Part shown: in pieces, positions 38,993 through 48,173 of the stretch
Layout: each line of letters begins with the position of its first letter
Numbering within the stretch: position 1 is the first letter of the stretch
Source of the DNA: Desulfovulcanus ferrireducens
GTDB taxonomy: Bacteria; Desulfobacterota; Desulfovibrionia; Desulfovibrionales; Desulfonatronovibrionaceae
Assembly: GCF_018704065.1 (NCBI RefSeq)
Contig: NZ_JAGUQP010000011.1
Span: 1-64,000, forward strand
Reading direction: 5' to 3'
DNA: 64,000 bases
Made by a program: the position numbers and the translations under genes
The notes under the pieces: model-generated
What the model was told of the DNA's origin: nothing
What the model saw: the letters and a program-made list of their open reading frames with translations, nothing else
Databases searched by the model: none

Positions 38993-39840
38993 TGAAAATC
39001 GTGGTTACTGGAGCAACAGGATTTGTCGGCCGGCATCTTGTTCCGGAGTTGCTGGCTCATGGGCATAGCGTATTGGCCGTGGCCAAAGATATGGAAAGGG
39101 GGAAATCGATGCCATGGTTTGAGCAGGTAGAGTTTATCTCAATGGATTTGCATGATCCATTGCTTGAGCCAGAGAGCTTCTTGAGGGTTCCAGATGCTCT
39201 TGTCCACTTAGCCTGGCCAGGGTTACCCAACTATAAAGACCTCTTTCACTACGAGCAGAACCTGCCGGCAGCGTATCGTTTTATCAAAAAGATGGTAGCC
39301 GCCGGGGTCCAACAGGTTCTGGTAACCGGAACCTGTTTTGAATACGGCATGCAAAGTGGACCGCTATCCGAGGATTTGCCAACTCTGCCGGAAACTTCAT
39401 ACGGATTAGCGAAGGACACATTGCGCAAGTTCCTTCAAGAATTGCAAAAAGATTATCCGTTTACTCTACAGTGGGTTCGGCTATTTTACATGTATGGTGA
39501 GGGTCAAAATCCAAATAGCCTGTTGGCGCAACTGGCTCATGCCATTGAGCAAGGCCACGAGGTCTTCAATATGTCCAGTGGCGAGCAGTTGCGTGACTAT
39601 CTACCTGTGGAAGAAGTTGTCAGACGTTTGGCTCTTCTTGTAGAAGAGCCAGACATTAATGGGATTATTAATTGTTGTAGCGGGAAACCCATTTCCGTTC
39701 GCAGGTTGGTTGAAGAAAGTGTCAAGAAAAGAAAATCAAGCATCAGGCTTAATTTGGGTTATTATCCTTACCCTGATTACGAACCGATGGCCTTCTGGGG
39801 CGATGCCCCAAAACTCAACACTCTTTTGGAAAAGGCATGA
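38992..39840 (+). CDS. NAD-dependent sugar epimerase/4-ketoreductase
   Basis: 282 residues. The true start is ATG 38992, sharing its A with the stop of the methyltransferase. MKIVVTGATGFVGRHLVPEL is the Rossmann glycine motif, SYGLAKDTLRKFL the YxxxK catalytic pair. As the last sugar-nucleotide gene in the cassette it is the natural candidate for reducing the 4-keto group of the methylated sugar. The stereochemistry cannot be read. Confidence 0.85.
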   Translation: MKIVVTGATGFVGRHLVPELLAHGHSVLAVAKDMERGKSMPWFEQVEFISMDLHDPLLEPESFLRVPDALVHLAWPGLPNYKDLFHYEQNLPAAYRFIKKMVAAGVQQVLVTGTCFEYGMQSGPLSEDLPTLPETSYGLAKDTLRKFLQELQKDYPFTLQWVRLFYMYGEGQNPNSLLAQLAHAIEQGHEVFNMSSGEQLRDYLPVEEVVRRLALLVEEPDINGIINCCSGKPISVRRLVEESVKKRKSSIRLNLGYYPYPDYEPMAFWGDAPKLNTLLEKA

Positions 39841-39990
39841 ACGCGAACTATCTCGAAGAAGTACGTTTGCAGGCGGTGGTCCCAAGGTCACGTATCCACA
39901 CGGTGGAACAAAAAACGGCTTGAGCATAACGGCGAATGGAGACATCTGAAGACAACTTCATGTAATCAATTTCGGAGGTAGAATTTAAAA

Positions 39991-40746
39991 ATGGCGGACG
40001 ATCCAATCCAACTCTTTTTTGAAGAATGGCGGCAACAAGTGCTTTCATATGCTGGCAGCGATCTACAAAAGGCAGCTGACACATTTATGCAAGCCAGCGT
40101 GCAGCCAAAATATTCCTACAACTTTTCTTGGCTTGGTCGCCCGATTATCCAATACCCTCAAGACATCATTGCCATGCAGGAAATTATCTGGCGGGTAAAG
40201 CCGGATTTGATTATTGAAACAGGCATTGCCCACGGCGGATCGTTGATTTTCCATTCATCCATGCTGGAACTGAACGCGAACTGTGGCGGCCCCGAGGATG
40301 CGCAAGTGATTGGCATAGACATTGAAATCCGTCCGCACAATCGCAAGGCCATTGAGGCGCACCCCATGTTCCGGCGGATTTCAATGATTGAGGGATCGTC
40401 AACTGACAAAGGGACTGTCAATCAAGTGTATGATTTTGCAAAAAGCAAAAAAAATATTCTAGTCTGTCTGGACTCCATGCACACACACGACCATGTGCTC
40501 AAAGAGCTTGAGTTGTATTCCCGCCTGGTGACAAAAGGAAGCTACCTTGTCGTTTTTGATACCATCATCGAAGACATGCCTGCCGGTTTCTTCCCCGACC
40601 GCCCTTGGGACAAAGACAATAACCCCAAAATCGCTGTCTGGGAATTTTTGGAAACCAATAATCGCTTCGAAATCGATAAGGAGATTGAGAATAAATTACT
40701 CATTACTGTGGCTCCAGATGGCTATCTGAGATGTATAAAAGATTAA
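39991..40746 (+). CDS. CmcI/RhmT-family methyltransferase
   Basis: 251 residues of the cephalosporin hydroxylase (CmcI) family, despite the name mostly SAM-dependent O-methyltransferases of sugars. IIETGIAHGGSLIFHSSMLE (about 70-90) is the SAM site, IGIDIEIRPHN follows, and CLDSMHTHDHVLKELELYSRL holds metal-type ligands. GGAGG lies upstream. It may O-methylate the branched sugar or the chain terminus. A 150-base gap before it holds no recognisable gene. Confidence 0.82.
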   Translation: MADDPIQLFFEEWRQQVLSYAGSDLQKAADTFMQASVQPKYSYNFSWLGRPIIQYPQDIIAMQEIIWRVKPDLIIETGIAHGGSLIFHSSMLELNANCGGPEDAQVIGIDIEIRPHNRKAIEAHPMFRRISMIEGSSTDKGTVNQVYDFAKSKKNILVCLDSMHTHDHVLKELELYSRLVTKGSYLVVFDTIIEDMPAGFFPDRPWDKDNNPKIAVWEFLETNNRFEIDKEIENKLLITVAPDGYLRCIKD

Positions 40747-40952
40747 TCATGAGACGTATTCATATATTAGCTCTTTGGATTACACAATAATCCTTTACAG
40801 CCATATTTATTACCACCTTCTTTGGATGACAGGCTTCTTGAGGGGCGCATTCGTTATGCTGCACCTACCCCGTCAAATGTGGGAAAATTGCGCAGTAATT
40901 TGATAAAATTTTAGCATGAAAAGGTAAGCTAGGCATATTTAATAGAAAAAAT
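40747..40952. other. Short gap with no recognised gene
   Basis: About 200 bases ahead of the dead transposase. No RNA gene or terminator is evident; it may include the lost left end of the insertion sequence. Confidence 0.3.
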
Positions 40953-41564
40953 ATGGGTCATGTGGGAGAAAGTTTGGTAGCGGTACAGACAGTGAATGCA
41001 CCCCTTCTTGAGAATCATTTAGCTCGGTTTATATCTGAGACTAGTAGACACACTGGACAACGTCAGTTTTTGAGGAGTTGCCGAGCAAATGGCCAAGACA
41101 ACGCTGCCTACCATCCTGTGATGATGGTTAAGGTGCGAATATGCATGTGTAGGTATCCTTTCAAGTCGCAAGATAGCCGCGATGTTGGATGATGTGACCT
41201 TCAGGTGGCTTGGTGCTGGGAATTTTTCTGAGTTCAGAACAATTTCTTAATTTCGGCGTAGACATCTTGATGCGTTCTAGGGTCTTTTTACCCAGATGTT
41301 TTTATTGTGTAAGAGCTCTGGTTTGGTGAAGGCTTGGGTGGTTGCCTTAGACGGCACCAACCAAGGTAAGAAGACAATGCCAGTATATCCAGGAATCGGA
41401 CCTACAATCGTCTATGCCAGAAAGAGGATGACATTTATGGTGACATGCGTGATGACCTTCCACCAGAGCTTTCAGGCCGTAAATCCAGATTGAAGAAGGT
41501 TTAGGAGGTCAAGGCAAGGCTTGAAGTCGAAGCGGCGAAGCAAAAACAAAGAAAGAAATGGTAA
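40953..41564 (+). pseudogene. IS1182-family transposase remnant
   Basis: Broken across frames, it reads VNAPLLENHLARFISE, AYHPVMMVKV, SRKIAAMLDDVTFRWLGAGN, FSEFRTIS then stop, FRRRHLDAF, LLCKSSGLVKAWVVALDGTN and RDDLPPELSGRKSRLKKV then stop, EVKARLEVEAAKQ. That order (LPENHLARF, AYHP, SRKIE, FRRRHL, VALDGT) is the N-terminal half of IS1182-type transposases. The catalytic C-terminal half is missing, so it is inactive. Confidence 0.85.
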
Positions 41565-41661
41565 TGAACTTAAAAAGATAATTTTAAGACATATTCAATC
41601 AGTAGAGGAATAATCTGAATCTCAGGGCGATGTCCGCTCTCAAATGGAGAAACAGTAAGTT

Positions 41662-42531
41662 ATGCTTGATAAGCTATTAGTCAGTATTGGTATGCCAGTC
41701 TATAATGGTGAACGATATATCAGACGGGCCTTGGATTCGTTGTTAGCGCAGGATTATAAGAATTTTGAGCTGATTATTTCGGATAACGCTTCAGAGGATG
41801 CAACTCAGGAGATCTGCCTAGATTGTGCGGCAACGGATAGGAGAATTCGGTTCTATCGGAATGAAAAGAATATGGGGGCGGTGTGGAACTTCAATCGGGT
41901 ATTCAAGTTGTCAAATGGTAAGTATTTTATGTGGGCAGGAGATCATGACCTGTGGGATAAAACATTCATCAGCCAATGTGTAGAAATTTTGGAACGTGAG
42001 CCATCTGTTGTTCTGTGTTACTCACAGGCATTGTGGATGGATCTTAATGGTAAGCTGTTAGAAACCATACCTACACGTCTTGATACAAGGGGTTTGGATT
42101 GGATATCCCGGTTTCATGTTGTCCTTTGGGGCATTGGTTATGCTTACCAAATTTATGGTCTCATAAGATCAAGTGCATTAAGTCAGACATACCTTCATAG
42201 GAATACAATAGGGGCAGATGTCATTCTTCTGTCTGAGCTTTCCCTGTTAGGAGAATTTGCCTATGTGCCTGAGCCACTATTTCATGTTCGTAAGCTTGCG
42301 GACTTTGGAAGTTGGAATAAACTTGTTGAAAAGTTATTTGTAAATAAGCCTCTAACTAGATGGGCAGTCTATTCTTTAATTTGGCGACGATTTTATAAAC
42401 AGGTACGTATTGCTGTAAGACATTCCAACACTCTACTTGCGAGAATTGTTTTGATGTTATCTATATCTACTTGGATACTTGCAAAATATCGTGGGAGAAT
42501 ACGCGGACTTTTGAAGGCATCGAGAAAGTGA
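41662..42531 (+). CDS. Glycosyltransferase family 2
   Basis: 289 residues, GT-A fold. VSIGMPVYNGERYIRRALDS, ISDNASEDATQEIC and the metal site WAGDHD (near 92) place it in GT2. It transfers a sugar from a nucleotide donor in the cytoplasm, probably to the surface glycan. It follows the dead IS1182 remnant by about 100 bases. Substrate unknown. Confidence 0.87.
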   Translation: MLDKLLVSIGMPVYNGERYIRRALDSLLAQDYKNFELIISDNASEDATQEICLDCAATDRRIRFYRNEKNMGAVWNFNRVFKLSNGKYFMWAGDHDLWDKTFISQCVEILEREPSVVLCYSQALWMDLNGKLLETIPTRLDTRGLDWISRFHVVLWGIGYAYQIYGLIRSSALSQTYLHRNTIGADVILLSELSLLGEFAYVPEPLFHVRKLADFGSWNKLVEKLFVNKPLTRWAVYSLIWRRFYKQVRIAVRHSNTLLARIVLMLSISTWILAKYRGRIRGLLKASRK

Positions 42532-42634
42532 TTACGATGAAACTTTCGCTGTGCCCTTGGCCTCATACCTAATTCTCGTGTAAAATAGGAGGCTTCTATT
42601 CGATAATGCAAGCAGGAGGTGGTTCTATTTATAT

Positions 42635-42660
42635 TGGGTCCCAAAAACTGGACAGTTTTA
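42635..42660 (+). other. Possible IS3-type end remnant
   Basis: TGGGTCCCAAAAACTGGACA resembles terminal sequences of IS3-family elements; a similar TGGACCCCAAAATTT lies at 45741-45755 within the end of a GT2 gene. There is no transposase between them. The call is weak. Confidence 0.3.
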
Positions 42661-42665
42661 CTTAG

Positions 42666-43529
42666 ATGGAAGAGAGAATGGTGAACATGAATTCATACTT
42701 TAGGTTTAAAGAGAGATTAAGGGGAGTAAAGCGAAAGTTGGAGCATGGGTTATTAGCGCTTTTATCGCCTGACCTTCTCTTCTATATCATTTCCCATGAG
42801 CGATCTGGAACTCATTTTGTGATCAACACCATTCTAAGAAATATATATATTAGACAAGGTTGGCATAATATCGGTGAATGGTTTGGCTCTGATGATCCTA
42901 CGAACAGGTTTGCACACATTGATGAATTCAATCGCAAATGGGAGCAGACTTACAAACAAGCAGCGATTATTAAGAGTCACTGTGAACGGGATTTGTTCGA
43001 GGCCAGATACAGGAGAGCCAAAGTGATTTATGTGCTCCGTAATCCGAGGGACACATTGACATCATGGTTTTATTACCTAAATCGAGTTGAGTTTTACCAG
43101 TACAACCCACAAGTGCCTGATCACCGCTGCAAATCCTTTTCAGAATTCCTTCGAAGACCCATATCATCTTTCCTGAAGCACAGCTATTCGTTGCATGCCG
43201 ATTTTTCTAATGTGGCGGAACGGTGGGCTTCTCATGTTAGTGGCTGGCTCAAAGTAGCCGGCTCTGAACCCGATGTATTAGTGGTGCGTTATGAAGAATT
43301 GCATAGGGACTACAAGCCCGTCTTGAAAGAGGTGGCAAGTTTTCTCGGATTGCGATTGAGATTGCGGACACGACCAGTAAGTTTAAATGATGCATCTGCT
43401 ATCTTACCGCGCAAGGGTATCATAGGGGATTGGCTGAATGTGTTTTCGGAAGCCGATGAAGCATTCCTGCGGGAGGCGGTTGAAAAAGCAGGTATTAAGT
43501 GGGATAGGGTGATAGATAATGGTGGCTGA
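42666..43529 (+). CDS. PAPS-dependent sulfotransferase
   Basis: 287 residues (ATG 42678 is an alternative start). SHERSGTHF near 40 is the 5'-phosphosulfate loop, VIYVLRNPRDTLTSWFYY near 119 the 3'-phosphate site, and RKGIIGDWLNVFS near 251 the C-terminal RKGxxGDW signature of cytosolic-type sulfotransferases (PF00685). It should move sulfate from PAPS to a hydroxyl, here probably on the surface glycan or a lipid-linked precursor. CysC at 30795 can supply PAPS. Confidence 0.9.
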   Translation: MEERMVNMNSYFRFKERLRGVKRKLEHGLLALLSPDLLFYIISHERSGTHFVINTILRNIYIRQGWHNIGEWFGSDDPTNRFAHIDEFNRKWEQTYKQAAIIKSHCERDLFEARYRRAKVIYVLRNPRDTLTSWFYYLNRVEFYQYNPQVPDHRCKSFSEFLRRPISSFLKHSYSLHADFSNVAERWASHVSGWLKVAGSEPDVLVVRYEELHRDYKPVLKEVASFLGLRLRLRTRPVSLNDASAILPRKGIIGDWLNVFSEADEAFLREAVEKAGIKWDRVIDNGG

Positions 43530-43550
43530 AGCTGGTGGCCTGGTGAGTGA

Positions 43551-44816
43551 ATGATGATAGCATTATCTAAATCCGCCTTTCGAAGGGTAATATGTCAGCT
43601 TACTTTATCCATCGGGGAGCCTTTCTTCTGGCTAATGGGCATGCGCCGAAAGGGGCGAGAGATTGACCTGACGCAGGTCAAGCGGGTGCTGGTAGTGCGT
43701 CTTGATGAGATAGGCGATGTGGTGATGATGACGCCTTTTCTGAGGGAATTGAGGCGGAATTTGCCAGATGCCTGGATCACGTTGGTCGTAAAGCCTGGGG
43801 TTTACAATCTTACAGAGCACTGTCCTTACGTCAACGAGGTGCTGACATTTCACTGGCAGACATCCAGGTTATGGCGCCGTTTGGCATATCTTCGAATGGC
43901 GTTTCGAGATCTGTGGAGACGGCGCTTTCATCTGGTCATCCTTCCGCGATGGGGTGGTGGTTATTACCATGGTAGTGTAATCGCTTATCTAAGCGGTGCA
44001 CCCTGGCGGATGGGCTACTCAGAGAATGTCAGTGCACACAAGAAGCAGAACAACAGGGGCTTTGATCGGTTGCTGACCCATGGTCTGAAGGATACTAGTG
44101 TTAAGCACGAGGTGGAACATAACCTAGATGTGATTCGCTTCTTAGGCGGCAAAGTTCAAGACGATAGGCTGGAGTTGTGGTTTGGAGAGGAAGACGAGTT
44201 TTTTGCCGAGGAACTTTTGAGGAAGCATGGGGTGGAACTCAACGACCTGTTGGTCAGTCTGGCCCCAGGAGCAGGTGCGTCAAAGCGGCGTTGGCCTCTT
44301 TCTCGCTTTGCCGAGGTAGGCGTGTGTTTACAGGAAGAATACCATGCTCAATTTCTTATTGTTGGTGGACCAGAAGAGGAAGCTCTTGGAAGAGAGTTGC
44401 AGCAAGAACTGGGGGATGCTGTTATCAACACGGTTGGGCATACAACACTGCACCAGACTGCAGCGCTCTTAAAGCGCTGTAGGCTCTTTATTGGCAATGA
44501 TGCCGGGCCGATGCACATTGCAGCCGCAGTGGGCGTCCCTGTGGTTGAGATGTCCTGCCACCCTGAGACTGGGTCACTTCTCAGTGCAAATTCGCCTAAA
44601 CGTTTTGGGCCATGGTCTGGAAAGCATATGGTCATTCAACCCAAAGCCCCTCTCCCTCCCTGCGTGGACGAATGTGTCTCCGACCGCCCCCATTGCATTC
44701 TGGGCATCACGGTGGAGCAGGTCAAACAGGCCGTGGCCGAGCAGCTTGCCCGCCAGGGTGTTAAACCGTGCGTCAAAGCGTTAAACCCAAAGTTTACTAC
44801 CCACAATTCGCCATGA
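43551..44816 (+). CDS. Glycosyltransferase family 9 (heptosyltransferase-like)
   Basis: 421 residues. VLVVRLDEIGDVVMMTPFLREL (about 47-68) and SLAPGAGASKRRWP with GNDAGPMHIAAAVGVPVVEM are the GT9 motifs. A cysteine-bearing CVDECVSDRPHCILGI tail is typical. The last residues (KALNPKFTTHNSP) look like run-on sequence. It overlaps the next GT2 gene by ATGA. Likely adds heptose or a related sugar. Confidence 0.88.
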   Translation: MMIALSKSAFRRVICQLTLSIGEPFFWLMGMRRKGREIDLTQVKRVLVVRLDEIGDVVMMTPFLRELRRNLPDAWITLVVKPGVYNLTEHCPYVNEVLTFHWQTSRLWRRLAYLRMAFRDLWRRRFHLVILPRWGGGYYHGSVIAYLSGAPWRMGYSENVSAHKKQNNRGFDRLLTHGLKDTSVKHEVEHNLDVIRFLGGKVQDDRLELWFGEEDEFFAEELLRKHGVELNDLLVSLAPGAGASKRRWPLSRFAEVGVCLQEEYHAQFLIVGGPEEEALGRELQQELGDAVINTVGHTTLHQTAALLKRCRLFIGNDAGPMHIAAAVGVPVVEMSCHPETGSLLSANSPKRFGPWSGKHMVIQPKAPLPPCVDECVSDRPHCILGITVEQVKQAVAEQLARQGVKPCVKALNPKFTTHNSP

Positions 44817-45757
44817 CTATGCGCTGCCCAACCCTTAAAGAACTTCCTTCACCCCCGCCAGGCAAAACCGGCTGGCCGTGGACGGAAGAAAGTTCGCAAT
44901 TGCCAGATACAATGCCCGATGGCCGACTTTGGCCAAAGGTGAGTATTGTCACTCCAACTTTTAGTCAGGGTCAATTCCTTGAGGAAACGATTCGTTCCGT
45001 GCTTCTCCAGGGCTATCCAAACCTGGAATACATTATCATTGACGGCAGCAGTAGCGATAACTCTGTCGAGATCATTGAGAAGTACGACAGGTATCTGGCC
45101 TACTGGGTGAGCGAATCTGACAGGGGGCAGGGCCATGCAATAAGCAAAGGAATGCACCGGTTCAATGGTCAGATTGAAGCGTGGTTAAACTCCGATGACC
45201 GATATTTACCTGGATGCCTGCACCGCGTAGCGGCCAAGTTTGCGGCAAGACACGATTTCATTTATGGGAACCGCGTAGTATGGAATTCTGATGGAAAGGT
45301 CATTGGTCTTGAACGCCTCCCGAGATTCCATCCATATGCGTATGTGATTTACACTCAGCGGTCTCTCTTCCAGGAAGCCTGTTTTTGGAGTAAAAACCTG
45401 CGGCAATTAGTTGGATGGATTAACAAAGACCTGCGCTATAACCTAGACACGGATTGGTTTCGTCGACTTACGGAAAAATGTTCTAGACCATGCCATATCC
45501 CTGAATATATCGCGGGTTGCATAGAGCATGAGGGCAGGAAATCTGTGGAATGTGACGCTACAGGCAGGGCATTAAACCATGAAGAAGGAGAAAACCTCCT
45601 AAAGGAGTTTCTCAGAGAAAGAGGAATCTCACGGCTTCGTCATCTAGCTGGCTGGATTTGGTACGTGCCCTTGATGAGAATACAAATTGGGCAGTTTCCG
45701 TTGTCTTTCCCGAGGATAGAGACGATCAAAAAAATTATAATGGACCCCAAAATTTGA
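44813..45757 (+). CDS. Glycosyltransferase family 2
   Basis: 314 residues from ATG 44813 (ATGA overlap with the GT9). VSIVTPTFSQGQFLEETIRS, IDGSSSDNSVEIIE and the metal-binding LNSDD (near 124) define the GT2 catalytic domain. The last codons (IIMDPKI, TGGACCCCAAAATTT) resemble an insertion-sequence end, so the C-terminus may have been altered. A segment of this gene is duplicated at 45851-45936. Confidence 0.86.
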   Translation: MTMRCPTLKELPSPPPGKTGWPWTEESSQLPDTMPDGRLWPKVSIVTPTFSQGQFLEETIRSVLLQGYPNLEYIIIDGSSSDNSVEIIEKYDRYLAYWVSESDRGQGHAISKGMHRFNGQIEAWLNSDDRYLPGCLHRVAAKFAARHDFIYGNRVVWNSDGKVIGLERLPRFHPYAYVIYTQRSLFQEACFWSKNLRQLVGWINKDLRYNLDTDWFRRLTEKCSRPCHIPEYIAGCIEHEGRKSVECDATGRALNHEEGENLLKEFLRERGISRLRHLAGWIWYVPLMRIQIGQFPLSFPRIETIKKIIMDPKI

Positions 45758-45850
45758 ATCAGTAGTTATAAGCAAAAAAACTCATGTTATTTTAAGCCTG
45801 ACCAAGGGGCGACAAAGGGCACAGGGTTTATCCTTACCTGTTGAGGTATA

Positions 45851-45936
45851 CGATTTCATTTATGGGAACCGCGTAGTATGGATTTCTGATGGAAAGGTCG
45901 TTGGTCTTGAACTCCTACCGAGATTCCACCCGTATG
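45851..45936 (+). repeat. Partial duplicate of the upstream GT2 gene
   Basis: 86 bases match 45253-45338 inside the preceding GT2 gene with about six mismatches. It codes DFIYGNRVVW in the same sense but has no start or flanking gene. It is a remnant of a lost paralogue or of unequal recombination. Confidence 0.85.
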
Positions 45937-45947
45937 AGAAAATTTAG

Positions 45948-46661
45948 GTGTGTAACGTGAATGACCACAAGCCTAATCAAGATATAAATGAGATAAAGCG
46001 GATTTATTCTAATAGCGGCAATTTACCGCTTGTAAAGCTTCTTGATGACAATTCTGCAAGCATACTAGATGTAGGGTGTGGAGCTGGTGATAATGCCGCA
46101 CTGATAAAAGCATACCATCCTAATTGTAAAATATTTGGGATAACTCACTCGCTGCTAGAGGCAAGGTTGGCACTGGCCCATTTGGAACATTGCTGGGTGT
46201 TCGATATTGAAAAAATAGTCCCAGATGATTTGGCGGCGAAGTGTTTTGATGTAATGATCTTTTCGCATGTTTTGGAGCATCTTCGTGATCCGGCTACAGT
46301 TTTTGCCGTTTTCACTCAGATGTTGGTCAATGGAGGTACCGTATTAATAGCAGTGCCTAATGTGCTTTTCTGGCGCCAGAGAGTTAAGTTTATCATTGGG
46401 CAATTTGATTATGAATCAACAGGAACTATGGATGAGACACATCTTCGCTTTTTCACCTATTGGACGGCTGATCGCTTTCTCTTAGGAAAAGGTTCGAATT
46501 TATATGTAGAATATAAAGGTGCAAGTGGAAGTGTACCATTGTGGTTCTTGCGAAGATATCTTTTCCCCAAGAGCTTAAGTGAACGTATTGATAAGTGGGG
46601 ATGCAAACATTGGCCAAATCTTTTCGGGGGGCAGATTTTAATTAAAGCGGTTAAAAAATGA
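45948..46661 (+). CDS. Class I SAM methyltransferase
   Basis: 237 residues from GTG 45948 (GTG 45957 is also possible). ASILDVGCGAGDNAALIK near 39 is the SAM motif I, and FDVMIFSHVLEHLRDP the motif of type 11/12 methyltransferases. A hydrophobic C-terminus follows the core. It probably methylates a sugar or glycan intermediate. Target unknown. Confidence 0.82.
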   Translation: MCNVNDHKPNQDINEIKRIYSNSGNLPLVKLLDDNSASILDVGCGAGDNAALIKAYHPNCKIFGITHSLLEARLALAHLEHCWVFDIEKIVPDDLAAKCFDVMIFSHVLEHLRDPATVFAVFTQMLVNGGTVLIAVPNVLFWRQRVKFIIGQFDYESTGTMDETHLRFFTYWTADRFLLGKGSNLYVEYKGASGSVPLWFLRRYLFPKSLSERIDKWGCKHWPNLFGGQILIKAVKK

Positions 46662-46729
46662 ACGCAAATCTGGGAAAGGAAATAATGGAATAAAGTGTTC
46701 AGATTATATCCAAGGGAAGTATAAATAAT

Positions 46730-47947
46730 ATGAATATTCCTCTTCACATAAGTGTTGCATCCCACACACGATTTCATATGTTTGACCTTGCCGACCAGTT
46801 GGTCAGGCTTAAACAGGATGTGAGGCTCTATACAGGTTATCCAAGATGGAAAATACAGTCAGGACTGAGGGCCTTCGCTACTACTCATCCTCTCCTGACA
46901 CTGGTTCAAGCTGGCCTGCAGCGCATAGGCTTTCAGGACAAACGGACCAGGATAGCGGATTTTGTCCTGCGTGATTTCGGCCACTGGCTTGGTCAAGTTA
47001 TTAAGAGGTGTGATATCTTAGATGTCATTTCCGGGTGTGGGTTGGAAGGAGGACGATGGATTCAGCAAGAAGATGGTGCCTGGGTCTGTAACCGTGGATC
47101 GTCCCATATCCTTTTCCAAAAGACGAATCTGGAGGAAGAGCATACCAGATGGGGAGCTCCTCTCCCTTACTTTTCGCAGCGTGGCATAGAGAGGGAATTG
47201 ACAGAGTATCACGAGGCTGATGCTATCGCAGTGCCTTCAGAATTTGCTAAACGTACTTTCATTGAGCAGGGGATACAACCTGAGAAGATTTTTAAACTTC
47301 CCTATGGCGTAGACCTTTCCCTCTTTGCGCCAAAGCCTAAGCAGGATAGTAAATTTCGAGTCCTTTTTGTCGGTAGCTTTTCGATTAGGAAAGGAATCGG
47401 GTATCTTTTTGAGGCGATGAAGCCATTGGTGGAAAAAGGACACGCAGAACTCTGGCTGATCGGGAAGCCAGAGCCCGCTGCCAACAAAATTTTGGCCAGA
47501 TATAAGGACATCTTTACAGATATGGGAGCTCATCCACGAAAACATCTGGCGGATCTGTATAGCCAGGGCTCAGTTCTGGTACTCCCTTCCGTGGAGGAAG
47601 GTTTGGCACTTGTTCAAATACAAGCCATGGCATGCGGGGTTCCTGTAATCGCTACATATAATACAGGAGCAGAGGATTTGTTTGAGGATGGAAAGGAAGG
47701 ATTTATTGTACCTCCTCGTGAACCGATAGCTATTAAAGAACTGATTGAACGCTTGATTTGCAATCCAGAGCTTCAAAGGGGGATGGCGAAAGCTGCCTTG
47801 AATAGGGTAAAGTTTATGGGCGGGTGGGATACATATGGCAAGAAATGTTTGGCCATGTATAGGAAAGTATTAAGTTGTAAATGGGGTCACACGGACTGTT
47901 GTCGAGCGCATATTGATCCAGGCCCAAAAATCCCAAATTCAAATTAA
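46730..47947 (+). CDS. Glycosyltransferase family 4
   Basis: 405 residues. HISVASHTRFHMFDLADQL opens the acceptor half; FVGSFSIRKGIGYLFEAM and PSVEEGLALVQIQAMACGVPVIAT carry the donor-site E-x7-E. The C-terminal tail after the last helix (CKWGHTDCCRAHIDPGP) looks unstructured and may be run-on. The 226 bases after it show no gene. Confidence 0.87.
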   Translation: MNIPLHISVASHTRFHMFDLADQLVRLKQDVRLYTGYPRWKIQSGLRAFATTHPLLTLVQAGLQRIGFQDKRTRIADFVLRDFGHWLGQVIKRCDILDVISGCGLEGGRWIQQEDGAWVCNRGSSHILFQKTNLEEEHTRWGAPLPYFSQRGIERELTEYHEADAIAVPSEFAKRTFIEQGIQPEKIFKLPYGVDLSLFAPKPKQDSKFRVLFVGSFSIRKGIGYLFEAMKPLVEKGHAELWLIGKPEPAANKILARYKDIFTDMGAHPRKHLADLYSQGSVLVLPSVEEGLALVQIQAMACGVPVIATYNTGAEDLFEDGKEGFIVPPREPIAIKELIERLICNPELQRGMAKAALNRVKFMGGWDTYGKKCLAMYRKVLSCKWGHTDCCRAHIDPGPKIPNSN

Positions 47948-48173
47948 TGTGATCAGCCCACTTGGCCATCAAAAACAGTTCATGCCAAAAATTTTACTCA
48001 CGATGTTATTGTGTAGCCAACTTAAATATTTATACACTTTTCGTAAGCCATGAAGGGTTATTTTTGCCTGGATTGTTGCAACATTGAGAGCTGTTTTTTC
48101 TGTTTAGTGCTTCGTGAGATCAATAACTGAATATTCTGCACTCCAGCATATTGCAAACTAGTTGAAGAGCAGA

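Noticed and set aside
42532-42665. Small frame before the sulfotransferase as a gene or complete IS
   Set aside because: Only a short IS3-like end is visible, with no transposase and no conserved protein.
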